From positions 70,720,141 through 70,784,140 of the forward strand of contig NC_092809.1 of the NCBI RefSeq assembly GCF_040954645.1: a DNA stretch of 64,000 nucleotides, written 5' to 3'. This DNA comes from Diabrotica undecimpunctata (lineage: Eukaryota > Arthropoda > Insecta > Coleoptera > Chrysomelidae). Position numbers and translations under genes: made by a program. Positions 12,401 to 27,400 of this stretch are shown piece after piece. The notes beneath the pieces are model-generated. The model was not told the DNA's origin and ran no database searches. It saw nothing but the letters and a program-made list of their open reading frames with translations. How positions within the stretch are numbered: position 1 is the stretch's first letter; each line of letters starts with the position of its first letter.

Positions 12401-15400
12401 TATACAAATAAAGAAAAGTTTACCACTTTCAAATTTTGTCTCTGCGTGGTAACTTTGTGGTATTAAAGGACAATTTTAGTGGTTAATCTAATTCCGGTCC
12501 AATGGGCCGTAATTACGAATGTTGGTGTTTTTTTTTTCAGTTCAACTTCTTGTTCTTTAATATCAAAAATTATTTAAAAAAATAATATATTATTTTAAAA
12601 AAATATTACCAAAAACGTACTATCAAATTCCGTCCCATATTTTTTTTTTCTATAAAAGCAAAAAAGGAAGTTTACAACAACTTTGAAAGTCAGGTAGTTA
12701 TTTCTAATGGTAGAAAATTGATAAAAATCTCGAATTTGTTCCCAAAAACATTATTTTTTTTTAACTTACTTAAATTAAAATATATACCTAGTCTTACAAT
12801 TTATTAATTACAAAAAAACATTAAAATAAATTTATTTTATTCTGGGTGGTATTAGATTTTATTATATTTCGCATTTGCTCTAATTTGGCCTAACCCAAAT
12901 TTAGCTTGACATGGTATCTACTAAAAAATACTCAATTATTCACATTTGATTTTTTTCTAGAATCATGGTCCGAACTAAAAAGACTAAGCCAATGCAAAAA
13001 AATATTCACAAGAGCTACTGGATCGGGCCCTAAATGACATGAACAGTGGCATGTCTGCCATTAAAGCATCCAAGATGTATGTATACCAAAAAGTACATTG
13101 AATGATGTGAATGCAGCAGTATGTGCACGAAAATATTGAAAGGCAACCAGTTTTAACTAGTGATGAGGAAAAACCAATCGTAAAATGGATTTTTTTTTGG
13201 CTGTCGCTGGTTTTCCCGTGACACGCTATAGCTTATTAACACCGTAGCACTGCTCATTAAAAATCTAAAGAGAGCCAATCCATTTAAGAATGGAATTTCT
13301 GGAAATAGATGGTACCAAAATTTCCTAACTCCGCATCCGGAAGTAAGACCTAGTGTATCGCAAAATCTGACAGTTAGCCGTTCCTTCGTTACAGAGAAAA
13401 AGATAAAAAAATTCGTTCAAGAAAGTATATAATTTCAGTAAAAATGACATCACAGTTGTATTGGAAGATCCAAGCCGAATATTCAACTGTGACGAGACAG
13501 CCTTTTTCGTGGTTCCACAAGACAAAAAAGTGTTAGTTAAAAGAGGTCTAAAACTGTATATAACAGAACTGCTAACAATGAAAAAGAATGTCTGACCGTA
13601 TTAGCAACAATATCCGCTAGTGGAAATATCCCACTACTAATAATTTTGCTTGCCTATACAAGGCTACCAAAACATTTAGTTCCAACTACACCAATAGGTT
13701 GGGGTGTCGGATACAATTAAAGTGGATGGATAATACAGAAACGTTTTATGAGTATGTCGCAAACTATTTAAATAAATGGTTGAAAAAACATTAAACGACC
13801 TGTCGTGTTATTTTTGATGAATATATTAGCCATATATCTCTGGCAATGAGCGAGTTTTGTCGTGAAAATAGAATTGATTTGGTAGCATTGGTTCCAAATT
13901 CCATACATATCATGCAGCCGCTTGATGTTGCTATATTCCGACCTGTCCAAGCTACATGGCGCAAAATAGTTCATTATTTCTGAAACTACTTTGAAAATCA
14001 ATTTCCCATAAATTCTGCTGAATCCTATTTCGTCACTCCTCCAAAATTTCCAACGCCAGTTAAAAATGCATTTTATTTTCCAAAAACTATCTCAGACGTA
14101 AAAAAGGAAACCTAAAAAAAAATTAACACCTGTAGTAACGATTGCTGATGATTTCATGGAGTACCAGAGAAGAGCAGAAGCTGAAAAAAATGAAAAGAAA
14201 GCAAGGAAAAAACAAAATCTTGAAGAAAAATAAAAAAAAGCACCTCACATCACGAAGAAAAATCCTGAATATGATGGCAAGAAAACAGGAAAAATTAAAA
14301 TTTCGAAAGCTTTCAAATTTAACCTAAACATTGATAATGAAGAAAAACAAAGAGTAGAGATAGATGGAGCAAATAAAAAAGAAAATGAAATTTTAGACAA
14401 AAATGTTGGTTCTGGCAGAAAGACAGGTGAAAGAACTAGAAAGCCGAAAGCTAACAATTCTATGAATTTCAAGGTGGACGACTACGAACTAGGCTACAAG
14501 GCTAAACGAACTAAGCTAAACTACAAGACTGCGTCATTGTAGTTTACGAGGAGAAACATTTTCCAGAAGTTGTGCAAGAACTAACAGACGATAAATTCAA
14601 AATCAAAGCTATGGAAAAAAATAGGGTATCATTGGAGATGGCCAGAGACAGATTATATTATTTCGTATAATTCAGAGGAATTGTTTGGTTAATTTCTCCG
14701 CCTCAGTACATTAATAAAAGGGGTCTTTTTTCTGTATCTTAAATAAATAATTTGTAGGTCTTTCATAGTTCTTTGCTCTTATGCAATAAATGGAAAAAAA
14801 GACTATTGCTAACTAATTTATGAAAGTATTGTTTGTTGTTTCTTTTAAATTCAAAATGGATTACGTATATACATATTTTTATTGTATGTAGTTTTTCTAT
14901 GCCTCTTCTATATAAAAATTATGTTTTTATGCTTCTGTATTTTTTATACTTAGTTTGAAAATATTAAAATAAATATTTACATTTTTTGATATGCATGCCG
15001 GAATTAGATCACCATTAGGCCGGAATTGCCACTAATTTTTCAACATAATATTTTTTATTAATTATTTTGATAAAAAAACCTTAATCCATCAAATATACTT
15101 TAAATCCGTTTTCTCTATTATTTCGTTTCCTTATATTTACGTCTAAAGTCAAATATTCCTTAACTGGACCGTTATTAGGTCGGTTTACCTAAAGTAACGT
15201 AATGTATTAGTTATTATTCATATCTTAAATCAATAAAAGTTCCTATTTTCCGATAATACAATATTTAACTGATTACTTTAGGATTTACCCACACGAGCTG
15301 AACAGAAATCGCAAATGGCTTTACTCGGAGGCAAACATCAGGATGCTGAATCGACTCTTTTGCATAATGGAATGGTCTTTCAAGCCATCTATATGAATAT

Positions 15401-18400
15401 TAATCTATATGAGTGGAATAGGTGAGATCATTACCAGTACTTAACCAGTACGTTATTTCTAATATTAATTAATTTGCCTTGCTAATTGCTGTTGAAACTA
15501 CATACCAAAGTTTTTTAATCAGACCTTAATTAAATAGCTCACAATAGTCCTAAAAAACTAATATTTAAATTTAAAGAGTAATTAAAAAAAATCTAACTTT
15601 ACTAATTCACATAACTTTACTAAAAATGCACAAAAAAACTTTTTTTCACGTGACAATGGGGAAAATATCACATGTATTCAGCTATAAAAATTCCAAGAAG
15701 TTTCACTTAACGGTTATTGAAAAATTAAATTTGTTTATTCCAGAAAGCTTTTATCTACAACGTTATTATGCGTAAACTATTGGGTCTACATGATAGCTGA
15801 ATTCACCAAATTGAATAGAAAGGCTTATTTTATCAAAACTAAATCATTTAACTGTTTAATGATTATGTTAAATATCGTAAAATAAGTTTACAAAAGTACT
15901 GTGATTTTAAGCTTATAAACGTTTAAAATAAGCATCAACATAAATAAGAAGTTAATTTTTTTATTCGAAATGTTGGCATTTTCATAAATTAAAAAAAAAA
16001 TACAATGTACTATGGCCCCTAGAACTCGAGTTAGCTCTGTTTTTTATTTCTCGATTTTATTATTTCAAAAACAATTCATAAATTCAAATTTATAAAAGTC
16101 GCAATATCTCCGGTTCTTATCAACGAAAATTGATGTTAATTTTTTAATTTAGGGTACCGGTATATCAAAATCTACATTATATCGAAAATTAAAAAATAAA
16201 AATATGAAAATTTATGGAGGTCGGACTTCATTGGCAAGGAAGGAGAAAGTGATTATAAAAGATGTTGTTTTATTTACTGCGGAATGGGGATTTCCCTTAG
16301 ATAAAGGAATTTTAAAAGCCGCAATCGAAATTATCTAAACAGACAAGGACGAAGATTAGGATGTTTTACCGACAACAGCCGGGTAATAGTTGGTACTACG
16401 AATTTATTACTCGTCATAGTGAGTTATCCATTCGCCTATCAGAAAATATAAAGCGAAGTCGTGCTGCAGTTTCTATTGATGTTTTAAGAGAATATTTTGA
16501 TAAGTTGGCTGTTACTTTAAAAGACATTCCTGATGAAAATATCGTAAATTACGATGGAACATGTTTCACCGATGATCCTGGACGAACCAAAGTTGTTGTT
16601 CGACGCACAGCTAAACATGCCGGAAAAAATTATGGACCACACAAAATCTTCAACGAGTGCGATGTTTTCCGCTAGTGGATCATGAGTTATGCTGCCACCT
16701 TATCTTCTTCTTAAGATGCCGTGCATTTCTGCGTAGGCTTCCGCCGTACATCGTCTTGTCAGGTGAAATGTTAAATAGTCAGGATTAAATAATTCTGTTT
16801 TTAGCAGCATTGCGAAGCATTTCATAGCTGTGGATTCCTGTCCATTGTCGAATATTGCGCAGCCATGACATTTTTTTACGTCTCAGACATATATATTGTA
16901 CATAATATATAAGACAGATCAGCTGTGGTCTACATGGACAGAAAATGGTCCTGAAAACTCTCGTTACAATCGGAGCAAATTGGGATGGTTTGATCTACAT
17001 TTATTCGAATACTGGTTTACATTTATTGTGCTCCCTTATTTTCAAAAACTTGAAGGATCGAAGGTGTTAATCGGTGAGAATTTAGCCAGCCAGATTTTTA
17101 TCACTGTCATACAAGAGTGCCAAAACAATAATATTAGCTTTGTTCTTCTACCACCCAATACCACGCATCTAACGCAATCGCTGGATTTTTGCTATTTTAG
17201 ACCTTCTTCTTCTTCGTGTGCCATCTCCTCTAATAAGTTTGGCAACTATCATGGCAATTCGCACTTTCGATACCGCTGCTCTAAAGAGGTCAGCAGAAGT
17301 GCAGTTAAACCAAGCTCTCAATTCTATTTTAAACCATTGAAGGGTAAATGGAGATCTGTTTTGACTAAATGGAAGTAAACACAACCTGACCATATAAGGA
17401 AAAATCGATTCCCAGGTCTACTGAAAGCAATATTAGTAGAACTAATGGCAAAAAATGCTGACAATATAAAAGCCGGGTTCAAAGCGACAGGACTTATTCC
17501 TCTCGACCAAGAAGCTGTTTTAAAATGAATCCCTTCTCAAAATAGGCCTGTTGGGGAAATTACCAACGTGTTGAAGAATATGTTTGAAACAACAAGATAT
17601 GTAAAACCAACTATGTCCGGCAGACGGAAGAAACTAAATGTTGCTCCAGGGGAGAGCATCTATGTAGAAGATTTAGAAGCACAAAAACTAGACGAGATTA
17701 CGAGACGAGACGAGATTACCTAATCAAAAGAGAAGTGTTAAAAAAAATCTGAAGTCACGCAAGTCTAATAAATACGAACTTTCTTCTGAAAGTGAAATAG
17801 ATAATATAGAACTTGAAGATGAGACCGAAGTAGATAGCTAAGGGGGGTTTTAGGATCAAGAATACAGCGAAATAGCGTGGTACAGGCAAAAAATCCTTGA
17901 TCGTGTAGTCTGAAGGGGGTTTGTGGATCAGCGTTGGGAAGTTGATGGGGGGCTATGAAATCATAACGTTTGGCTTTAATGGGGGGACTGTGGATCATGA
18001 TTGTTATATAGGGGAGTATTAGTAGTTCTTGGAGTATCTAAAAGGTCCTGTGGGTGTTATTCTGGGGGTTGGCAGTAGGTTTGGACCAAATTTCTGAATA
18101 TTATGTGGGTTTTGAATCACGAATGATATACCCGACCGTTCTGGGTGTATGTATGTATGTATGTATGTGTGTGTATGTATGTATGTATGTATGTGTGTGT
18201 ATGTATAAAAAAAATAAAAACAGAAATATAATTCTAATTATTTTTATTGTTTTAAAATGTATGTATGTATATCAGTATACTAGTTTTCTTAGAATCATAC
18301 ACTTTAGGTACGAAAAGAATTGTTTTATTTGATTAAATATTTACGATACAATATGTATTGTAAAAACATATTTGCTTTAAAATGTCTAGACCAATAATTT

Positions 18401-21400
18401 TTGAATAAATTATTAGTAAGAATATTAACCTGGTATTAAACAAACAAACAAAGTCGTTATGAATTGACTTGTTTATTAGGAAAACAAGTCAATAAACATA
18501 ATACAAAACAAAGGACAAGAGAAGAAAAAGAAACACACAGTGGCGTTTAAACAATTTAATTAATTCATCAAGCTGCAATAAAAGAAATACATTAGTATCA
18601 ATTTGGAATCATAAATAAATAAACTTACTAATCTTTAAAGCCCATATTATTACTACCGGCTCTTCTTCTATAATAAAGAGCCGGTAGTTTAAAATTCTCC
18701 CAACATATTGGGCAGATATTGGAGCCGCCTCTTCTTGTCCAAACAGGACTCCTATGGGGCGGCTCCTTAAATGACTTGGTAATCTTCTTCTTAGGAAAGA
18801 TTTTATTGCTGCTAAAATGAGTAAAATAAAAAATTATTGTACACCTCTGAAGTTGTTGTTTATTGTGTAGTGACATAGTTACCTTCCATTTCTGAAACAA
18901 ACAAAAAATGTGTTAAGAGAAGTAGTATAAATATATACAAAGTCCCAACGTGTTTTATCATCATTCAACAAATTGTAACGAGTGGTTTTGAATACTTCAA
19001 TTTACAGTAAGTGCAATTAGTTTATACATATATATTATGTATTAGTATATTTATTAATATATAATCATTTTTACTTTATCTAGTATGTTATTTTTTTTTT
19101 GTTGTTTCGTATTTGTAATATATGTAAGTGTCGTTATCAATTTTGACATTTTCAAAATTCCTTTTCAATAATGTTTCGCATTTGTATTTACTGAAAAATT
19201 TATATCAGTGTTGTTTGATTTTTTACTTTATGTTACATCTCTGATTCTTTAAGATTTCCAACGTTACATAAATTTTTATTTTCTATTGTTTTGTGTCATT
19301 TTTGAAATCTGTTTTATTACAGATATAAGTCTTTAGTATAATTCTTATACAAGTAGTGCAAACATTTTAGATCTTTTTCTACAATTCTTTTATTAATAAT
19401 ATTAATTAATACTATTTAGTGTTAGTTAAATTGTAGTCTAGTAAATTATTTTTAATTATAGAATATGGATCTTTTAGCAATCAATGCCAGCTGCTCAGTA
19501 AGCAGAAAAGCAACTATTAGACTACAAGATCTTCCACAAGGAGAAACGTTTAAAATCGTAAATTGCAAAATAGTGCAAACTCGATTTGGTCAAACGGTGT
19601 TGATAGAACTCCAAGAAAACGTAATATTTCTCCCGAAATATACAACAGAACACATACAACCTCATTTATTAGAATTAAGTAGCGGTAACTACGGAATTTC
19701 CTTTAAGGGACTGAAACCGGCAACTTCTACCAACTTTAAACCCTCACCTAATTTTGAATTTAAAAAATTGTAAGGTAAGCAAATTTTATTTTTTTTTTGT
19801 TGTTGTTTTCTATAATCATTATAATAATTATTGCTAATATGTCGATGGAACAAATCGCTAGAACAAGTGATAACATGTTAAAAAGTGTAGATGAGGCTTT
19901 TAAAATTTTAAAAGATACGTGGCATAACGGAAAGGCTGAAAAATGGATTAAAATTATAACAAACAATATAACAGTTTGTAACAAACTCATTAAAAAATTA
20001 GTTATATCTGTCAGTATACGAAAAAAAGTATTAAACAATATTGCACAAATGAAGAGAATACGAACTATATTAAAAACAATGTTACAAAGCAAAAATAAAG
20101 AAAATGATACTAAATCGACTTTAGGAGTAAAGTGGGAAAATTTAGCATCAATTTTTCAAGGTCGCATACATACAGGAATAATTATTAATTTAATTCATAA
20201 AGATGTAAAAAAATTCTTCGAAGATGCTTTTCTTATTTTTAAGCAAAAAATGATACAATTTGTAATAAATTTAAATTCTACTAAAGTCAACTCAACATTT
20301 TGTGCCGAATTTATTTTAAAAAAAACAGGACGAAGAAGTGACATCACTTAAATATTTTCATACACGCACTGAAGTAATCGATAGGAGTACTGACTTGAAG
20401 GATTGGTTTACCAATTATATTGAGGAACCTCTTTTAAACAAACTAGAAAATTTTCAAGAAAAAGATAGTGGTTACAGTCTTAGTAATATAATATCTCTTG
20501 AAATTAATGTAAACAAATATGAAATAGGTAAAGGACCGTCTTCGTTTATTCCTCTTCCTACAGAAATTTTAAATAGAAAAGCCTGTATTAATGTAAAAAA
20601 CAACGATAATGCCTGTTTTTATTGGAGCATCGTAAGTGCATTATATCAACCAGTGAATAACTTTAACTTAAATCGTACCTCCGAATTCTTTGGAGTTGCC
20701 TATGCCTATATGGCAAATATCAAAATTTGAAAAAATGAATGATATTTCGGTAAACGTATTTGGATTGGAAATGAATAGAAACGGATCTTTTGTAACTGTA
20801 GTTCTAAGAGTAACACAAAACAAGAAACCTAGACATGTTAATCTTCTGTTAGTTCAAGACATTTACCTTCCAAAAGATGAAAATATAACTTCAACTGACG
20901 GTAGTGAAGAAGAAGAAGAAGAAGTAGAAGATAATGATAATGTTGATAAAGAAGATGACAATAACGAAAAATACAAGATTAACTACCATTATTGTTGGAT
21001 TAAAAATTTATCACGTTTAGTTAATAAAGAAATATCAAAGAAAAAGGTGAAAAAATATATGTGACAGATGTTTAAATTATTTTTATTCTCAAGAAAAGTT
21101 AAATGAACATGTAACAATGTGTGAAAAAAGCAATGATTGTAGAGTCATGTTTAGTAAAAACAAAATTATAAAGTTTAAAAATTTTGTTAACAAAGAAATA
21201 GTTCAGTTTATCTTATATGCAGATTTTGAATCAATATTAAAACCTCTAAGAGAATTAGAAACGTTAGAAAATAGACAACGTTACCAACAACATGTACCAT
21301 TTTCTGCAGGTTACTATTTGAAATGTTTCCATGATAATTCTTTTACATATTACAATTCTTTTCGTGGACTTGACTGTATGACTTGGTTTGCTAATGAGCT

Positions 21401-24400
21401 AGATAAAATTGCAACGGTTATTTCATCCAAGCTAAAATTTGTTGAACCATTAAATGTAAAAGTAGATTTGAAAAATGCAACAACAAAAAGTTGTCATATT
21501 TGTGGAAAGGATTTTTCTTCAACGGATATAATTGTTAGAGATCATTCACATCTTACAGGTGATTTTAGAGGTTATGCTCACCAAAACTGTAACCTTAATT
21601 ACAAAAACTCGTTTGTAATCCCAATTTTAATTCATAATTTAATGGGATACGACTCGCACCTATTAATTAGAGATTTAGCAAAATTATATCCTATAAAAGT
21701 GATTCCGTTAAACAAAGAAAAATATATTAGTTTTACCGTTTTCCATCAGAAAACCAAGATAAAATTTCGATTCTTAGATTCCTTTCGATTTATGGGATTT
21801 TCCTTAGAGAAAATGGTATCATTTTTAAATAAAGAACAACTGGAAAATTTAAAAGCGGAATTTAAGAACGTTTCTTCAGATAACTTTGAATTGTTAACAC
21901 GAAAAGGAATTTTTTGTTACGATTATATAGACAATATAGAACGACTTAATGAAATCCAGTTACCTAGCAAATTACATTTTTATAACAAATTAAATGATGA
22001 GGAAATTAGCGAGGAAGATTATGCTCACGCTCAAAAAGTTTGGAAAAATTTTAATATAACGGACTTGGGATCTTATAGTGATCTCTATTTAAAAACTGAT
22101 ATAATACTATTGGCAGATTGTTTTGAAAATTTTCGAAAAATGTGTAATCGAACGTATAATTTAGATCCTGCACATTATTTTACACTACCTGGTTACACTT
22201 GGGATTGTATGTTAAAATATACAAAATGTCAATTGGAAACTCTACAAGATGTAGATATGTTGTTGTTTTTTGAAAGCTCTATTCGTGGAGGAGTTAGTCA
22301 ATGTAGTAATAGGTTTTCTGAAGCTAACAATAAATATATGAATGAATATGATCCTTCTCAAGAATCAAAATATATATTATATTTTGATGTAAACAACTTA
22401 TACGGTTGGGCACAAAGTCAGTATTTACCTTACGGAAAGTTTCATTGGATTGAAGAACCTGAAAAACTTGACGTAACATCTGTACCAAGTGATTCTTCAA
22501 CTGGATATATACTAGAAGTTCATTTAAGCTATCCCGTTAAACTACACGATTTGCATAAAGATTTACCATTTTGCCCTGAAAAATTAGCACCACAAAATAC
22601 TAAATTAAAAAAATTGTTGACGACGTTACACAATAAAGAAAAATATATAATTCACTATGAAAACTTAAAGCAGGCTTTAAAACATGGTCTAGTGCTTACA
22701 AAAATACATAGAGTTTTATCATTTAGCCAATCAAATTGGCTGGCACCCTACATACAGCTGAACGCTAATCTTCGAGCTGAAGCAAAAAACGACTTTGAAT
22801 GTGAAAATTTTAAACTAATGGTCAATGCTAATTACGGAAAAACGATAGAGGGAGTACGAGGAAGAAGGGACCTGCGTTTGGTCCGAAAGTATGAAAGAAG
22901 GCATGGAGCGAAGAATTTAATTGCTAGTCCATTATTTCATAGTAGAGTTTTATTTGATGATAATTTAATGGCAATTGAACTAAGAAAATCTAGTATTGTT
23001 TTTGACAAACCAATCTATATAGGAATGGCAATTTTGGAATTATCTAAAACATGTCTTTATGATTTTCATTATGATTTTATGTTAAAACAAAATTCAATTC
23101 AACAATGCAAATTGTTATATACTGATACTGACAGTTTATTATATGAAATAACTTGCTACGATGCTTATCAACAAATTATTAAAGCTAATCTTTCAAAATT
23201 TGACACAAGCGGTTACAAACCAGATAATGTTTATAATATCCCCCTAGTTAATAAAAAAATTCTTGGATTAATGAAAGATGAAACATTAGGAAAAATAGTT
23301 TCAGCTTTTGTGGGATTGCGATCAAAACAATATACATACAAGTTATTTAAAGAAATTCCTAATGAAAATAGCAAAGAAATTTCATTTAAAAAAGCAAAAG
23401 GTATTAAAAAAAACGTTGTAGCCAAAAAAATAACATTTGAAGACTATTTGTATTGCTTAGAAAATAGTGTAAGCAAGTGCGCAACACATCGTTATATTCG
23501 ATCTATACTTCACACTGTTTTTAGTATTGAAGAAAAAAAAGTTGCATTGAATCCTTTTGATAATAAAAGATACTTGCTTGAAAATTCTTTTGACACTCTT
23601 CCCTGGGGTCACTATAGTATAATGCAGTAACAATTTTCTTTCAGATAATGATGATGATGAGTTTACAAAAACAATGTGTTAGAACAATATGCAAAAATAT
23701 CAACAGCCTTTGCGATTTTATGTACACGTCCGGTCTACCTCAGGTATTAAATAAAAAAATTTGTAAAAAATATCCATCATATAAATTTCAAAAATTACTT
23801 GATGAGGATGCCTTACCCGAAGTAAATATGTATATGAAAGAATTTGAAAGTTATCAATGTAAGACTTGTTTATGTTATATTATAAAATTTGAATATGTAT
23901 ATATTAAAAAATACAATTTAAATTTATGTCAAGAATGCGCGAGAGACTTTGAAAGAAATTTAAGATTTTCAGATATTATATGTGAATACAAGTTTGTTAA
24001 GTGGGATGACCTATACAGCGAGTCTTCCTTAAAAAATCTTTTTTTCTACTCAACTTATTTTTGTCAAAATGATTTTCATGATGTTTTATTTTTTCCTACT
24101 ACACTCATTTATTGCAATTGTACATTATGATTTATATTTAGAAAATCTTTCGAACGTAAAACAACAACAAAAAAAAATTACCATGCTTGTCCTTTTTACA
24201 TTAATATTGTTACTAACCGTTTATACAGAATAAAAGAAAACTTTGATTAAATATGATTACTAAGCATTTCACTAGAATTAAAAACTTATTAAACAATATT
24301 CTTTTGAATTATTATGTAAATCAAAAAGAATGTATTAAGTAGATAAATGTAACAAGTAGTTTTATTGGTTTTAAAAAATTAAAATCAAAAAAGGTATTTG

Positions 24401-27400
24401 TGATCCATATTTGTAAACAATAATAAAGTATTATAACGATTTATTGTTTTTTTTTTAAGTTATTCAATACTCAATATTTCCCCTTCTCTCTCACTTTACC
24501 AAATAAAAGGACAGGAAAGCAAATATTGCATTAGTTTGTCGCTGAATTAGAAGTAGAAACGTAAACAATAGCATATCAAAATGTGTAACTCCAGATTTCC
24601 AAATACCGATATATTTATTGGAGAACGACGCTTTTATCTAAACCCGACTAAATCAAAGTATGTCGCAGTGTGCTTATCCCACCAGTTGAATTTTGCTCCA
24701 TGTATCATGATATCTGGAATAAAGGGTCACAGTAATACTGTGGTGTTAACTGAAGAAACCTGGAATCACTTGCTATCTTACAAGTCAACCATTGATGACT
24801 TTTTATCGTCCATTTACATCCCAGATTCTATCGATGCTGGTCCATTTTTTTTGGAATTTCAACAGTTGCGATATGCTTCAGCAGTGAAAATTACAACTGG
24901 TCAGTCCCAAGTACTCCTTGGAGCCAATTCCGTTTCCACACTTTGGAGAATTCTACCACTAATTAATCATTTGTTAGAAACAACAAAAAGGCAAGAATTA
25001 GCTAATAATATAAAACTGGTACAAATGGGAGCAGTTTCGGCCAGTGATCCTATTCAAGAATCATTAGAAATTATAAAATCTATTAAATACGTAAATCCTT
25101 TATTGTATAGTTGGCTGATGGAACTCATTTACATTCATCCAGAACTTGTTCAGGAACCAGGATTGCAGTTATGACGACATAAAAAATTTGTAAGAATCAA
25201 TGAAGAAGCAAACGTAGTTCATAACATGTTTACGTGGCAATTTGCATATAAATCAGCGCGTAAACCTTATTGGGAAATTTTAGCTGTAGACAGAAATCGA
25301 TTCAAAAAACGAATTGAAGATGTAGAAAAAATTCTTAATCCCATATTATTATTACGTAAACATGTACAATAGTAAAACTGTTTTATTTATATAAAGTTTT
25401 ATTAAAATAAAAAATTATTTGTAAATTTGAAGTTTTATTTAAAAAAAAGAAAAATTACATTTCATTAGGTATTATATTATTATGTTCTTTTTATCGATCC
25501 AGGAATTGTTTGAGTTGGACATTCCTAACCATTTTACAAAGACTTTTGAACCTTTACGACGTAAAATACGTTCAATTAAGTAGACATCAGGATGTCTGGT
25601 TTTCTGAAGCTCTTCGGTATAGAAACTTCCATTAATTTCTTCGCCAGCAGCATCTTTGAGTAAATAAGTGGTAGAATTCGTATGTTGAACGTCTCGAATA
25701 GTAAATATTTCGTTTGTCCACAAGGGCTGGTATCCTTTGGCAAATGCGTGGCGGTATCTACTTATTCGAACAAAGTCACCCTTACGAAATTTTGGCTTTC
25801 GGGGATCAACAGTCTTCATGTGATTATAAGCAGTAATATATTTTGCATTTTTTTCGGTTACTTGATTGGGTATTGCACCTGTGGTAGAATGGCGAGTAGA
25901 ATTGTATTTTTTAACCAGTTGGGGAAGTACGTCTATCCACTTGTACGATCCTTGTAGACTAAATTGTTTCCATAACATCGATTTAAGCGTCCTAATAGCA
26001 CGTTCTGCAATACTTGCTTTTAAATTTGAAAAGAGCTGTAATGATTGATATGATAGTGTTCAGTTAACCGTTTAAAATGTAAATTGTAAAATTCCGTTCC
26101 ATTGTCAGTTTGTAAATTTTTTGGAATTGTGTCCAATTGTTGCAAAATTTTCTTCATGCCGCTACTGATTTCTAAACCTGTTTTCTTTTTAATCGGTATC
26201 GCCCACATGTACTTGCTAAAAGCATTAACAACAACTAGAATATAGTTGTATCCTTTATTGATATTAGCATAGGAAGTCATAATCGCCAAATCAGCCTGTA
26301 AAAGATCATGGAGACCTTTAACAATAACCCGTCGTCGCTTATAATTTATCCTAGCAGGCTTATGCAATTCGGCAACTATTTCAGCTTTGGACATTTTTTA
26401 TTAGTGGACACTGTAACAACAGTTCAATGCAAATGGTGGATGGATTGCTTATCTTGAACGCTAATATATCCCCTTTTTAAATTGACATTCCAGTCAACTG
26501 ACTAAATTTATAAGCTTTATTATTTAGCAATACATCTCCGTCAGCTGAATAAATAGTAAGACTTTCAATTTTGCCATTTAAAGGAAATGTAAAAGATGAA
26601 AGTCCGTTATCTAGTATATAATGCTCCTTATTCAAACTTGTTTTCTTTTCTCCTCTTATACGAATCAAATGTTTAACATGATAATCAAAAGTCTCGCAAA
26701 TATAAAATACTGAATTAAAGCGAGGAGTATCTGATGAAGATACAATATCATTTTCAGAAAAAGTGCAATTGCTTGAATTAAGGTAGTGTTGATTAAACTT
26801 GTTGAGCGGCATAATAAAACTGTAAATCAAACAATTAGTTTGAGATATTTATACGCTTATTCAATTTTCTGTAATGGACAAAGAAGTACAAGTTCCAAAA
26901 ATATTTTATCTGAGTGAAAGCCAGAATTGGGGGGCAAAAATTGATTAGGAAGCAAAAATTGGAGACTATCGCCTTCATTTACATCATACTTTTTGCGTAT
27001 ATCAAGTTCTTGAACTATATTTTTATTTTTATTTTTATAAATAAGTTTGTAAGATTCTGGAAACAAGCTAATATTTGTGATAGTGCCACTTACCCTAAAC
27101 GTGTAAGTAATAGTGTTATTATCTAACACAAAATGAGCTTTATCAACAAGGGAATTTTTAATACCTCGAATGGTAATGATACAGGTACTATAAAAATCAC
27201 TTGGTGTGCAAATGTAAAAAAGAGAAGAAGAAGAAACAGACGGAGAAGCCGAAACAGTTTCGTTGTCAGAAGTACAACTTGTAGACGTAAGGTAATGTTG
27301 GTTGAACTTGTTAAGAGGCATTGTGTTAATAAAAAATATTGATCGAAAACCGCATATTTATGTAATAATTCCACCTTCACGTAGTTCTTCTAGAATAGAA

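Larger units (their letters stand above)
16140..17828 (+). pseudogene. pogo/Tigger-like transposase remnant (host of the Polinton), left part
   Basis: Pieces in order are SKSTLYRKLKNKNMKIYGG (helix-turn-helix), ELSIRLSENIKRSRA, the acidic box IVNYDGTCFTDDPG (usually a D-E motif), then TWTENGPENSRYNRSKLGWF, ISFVLLPPNTTHLTQSLDF and FKPLKGKWRSVLTKWK. The third catalytic region LLPPNTTHL is clear. Two short insertions interrupt it, near 16690-16895 and at 17200-17323. The reading is cut at 17828 by the Polinton and resumes at 35808. Stops and frame changes make it inactive. Confidence 0.7.

Noticed and set aside
14142..14472. Lys-rich 61-codon and Phe/Leu-rich 75-codon frames
   Set aside because: They lie in the low-complexity tail of the pogo-like element and have no family features.
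18054..18332. 92-codon frame in the Polinton left repeat with a C/M/Y/V repeat
   Set aside because: Translation of the GTAT microsatellite inside the terminal repeat; not kept in the right copy.
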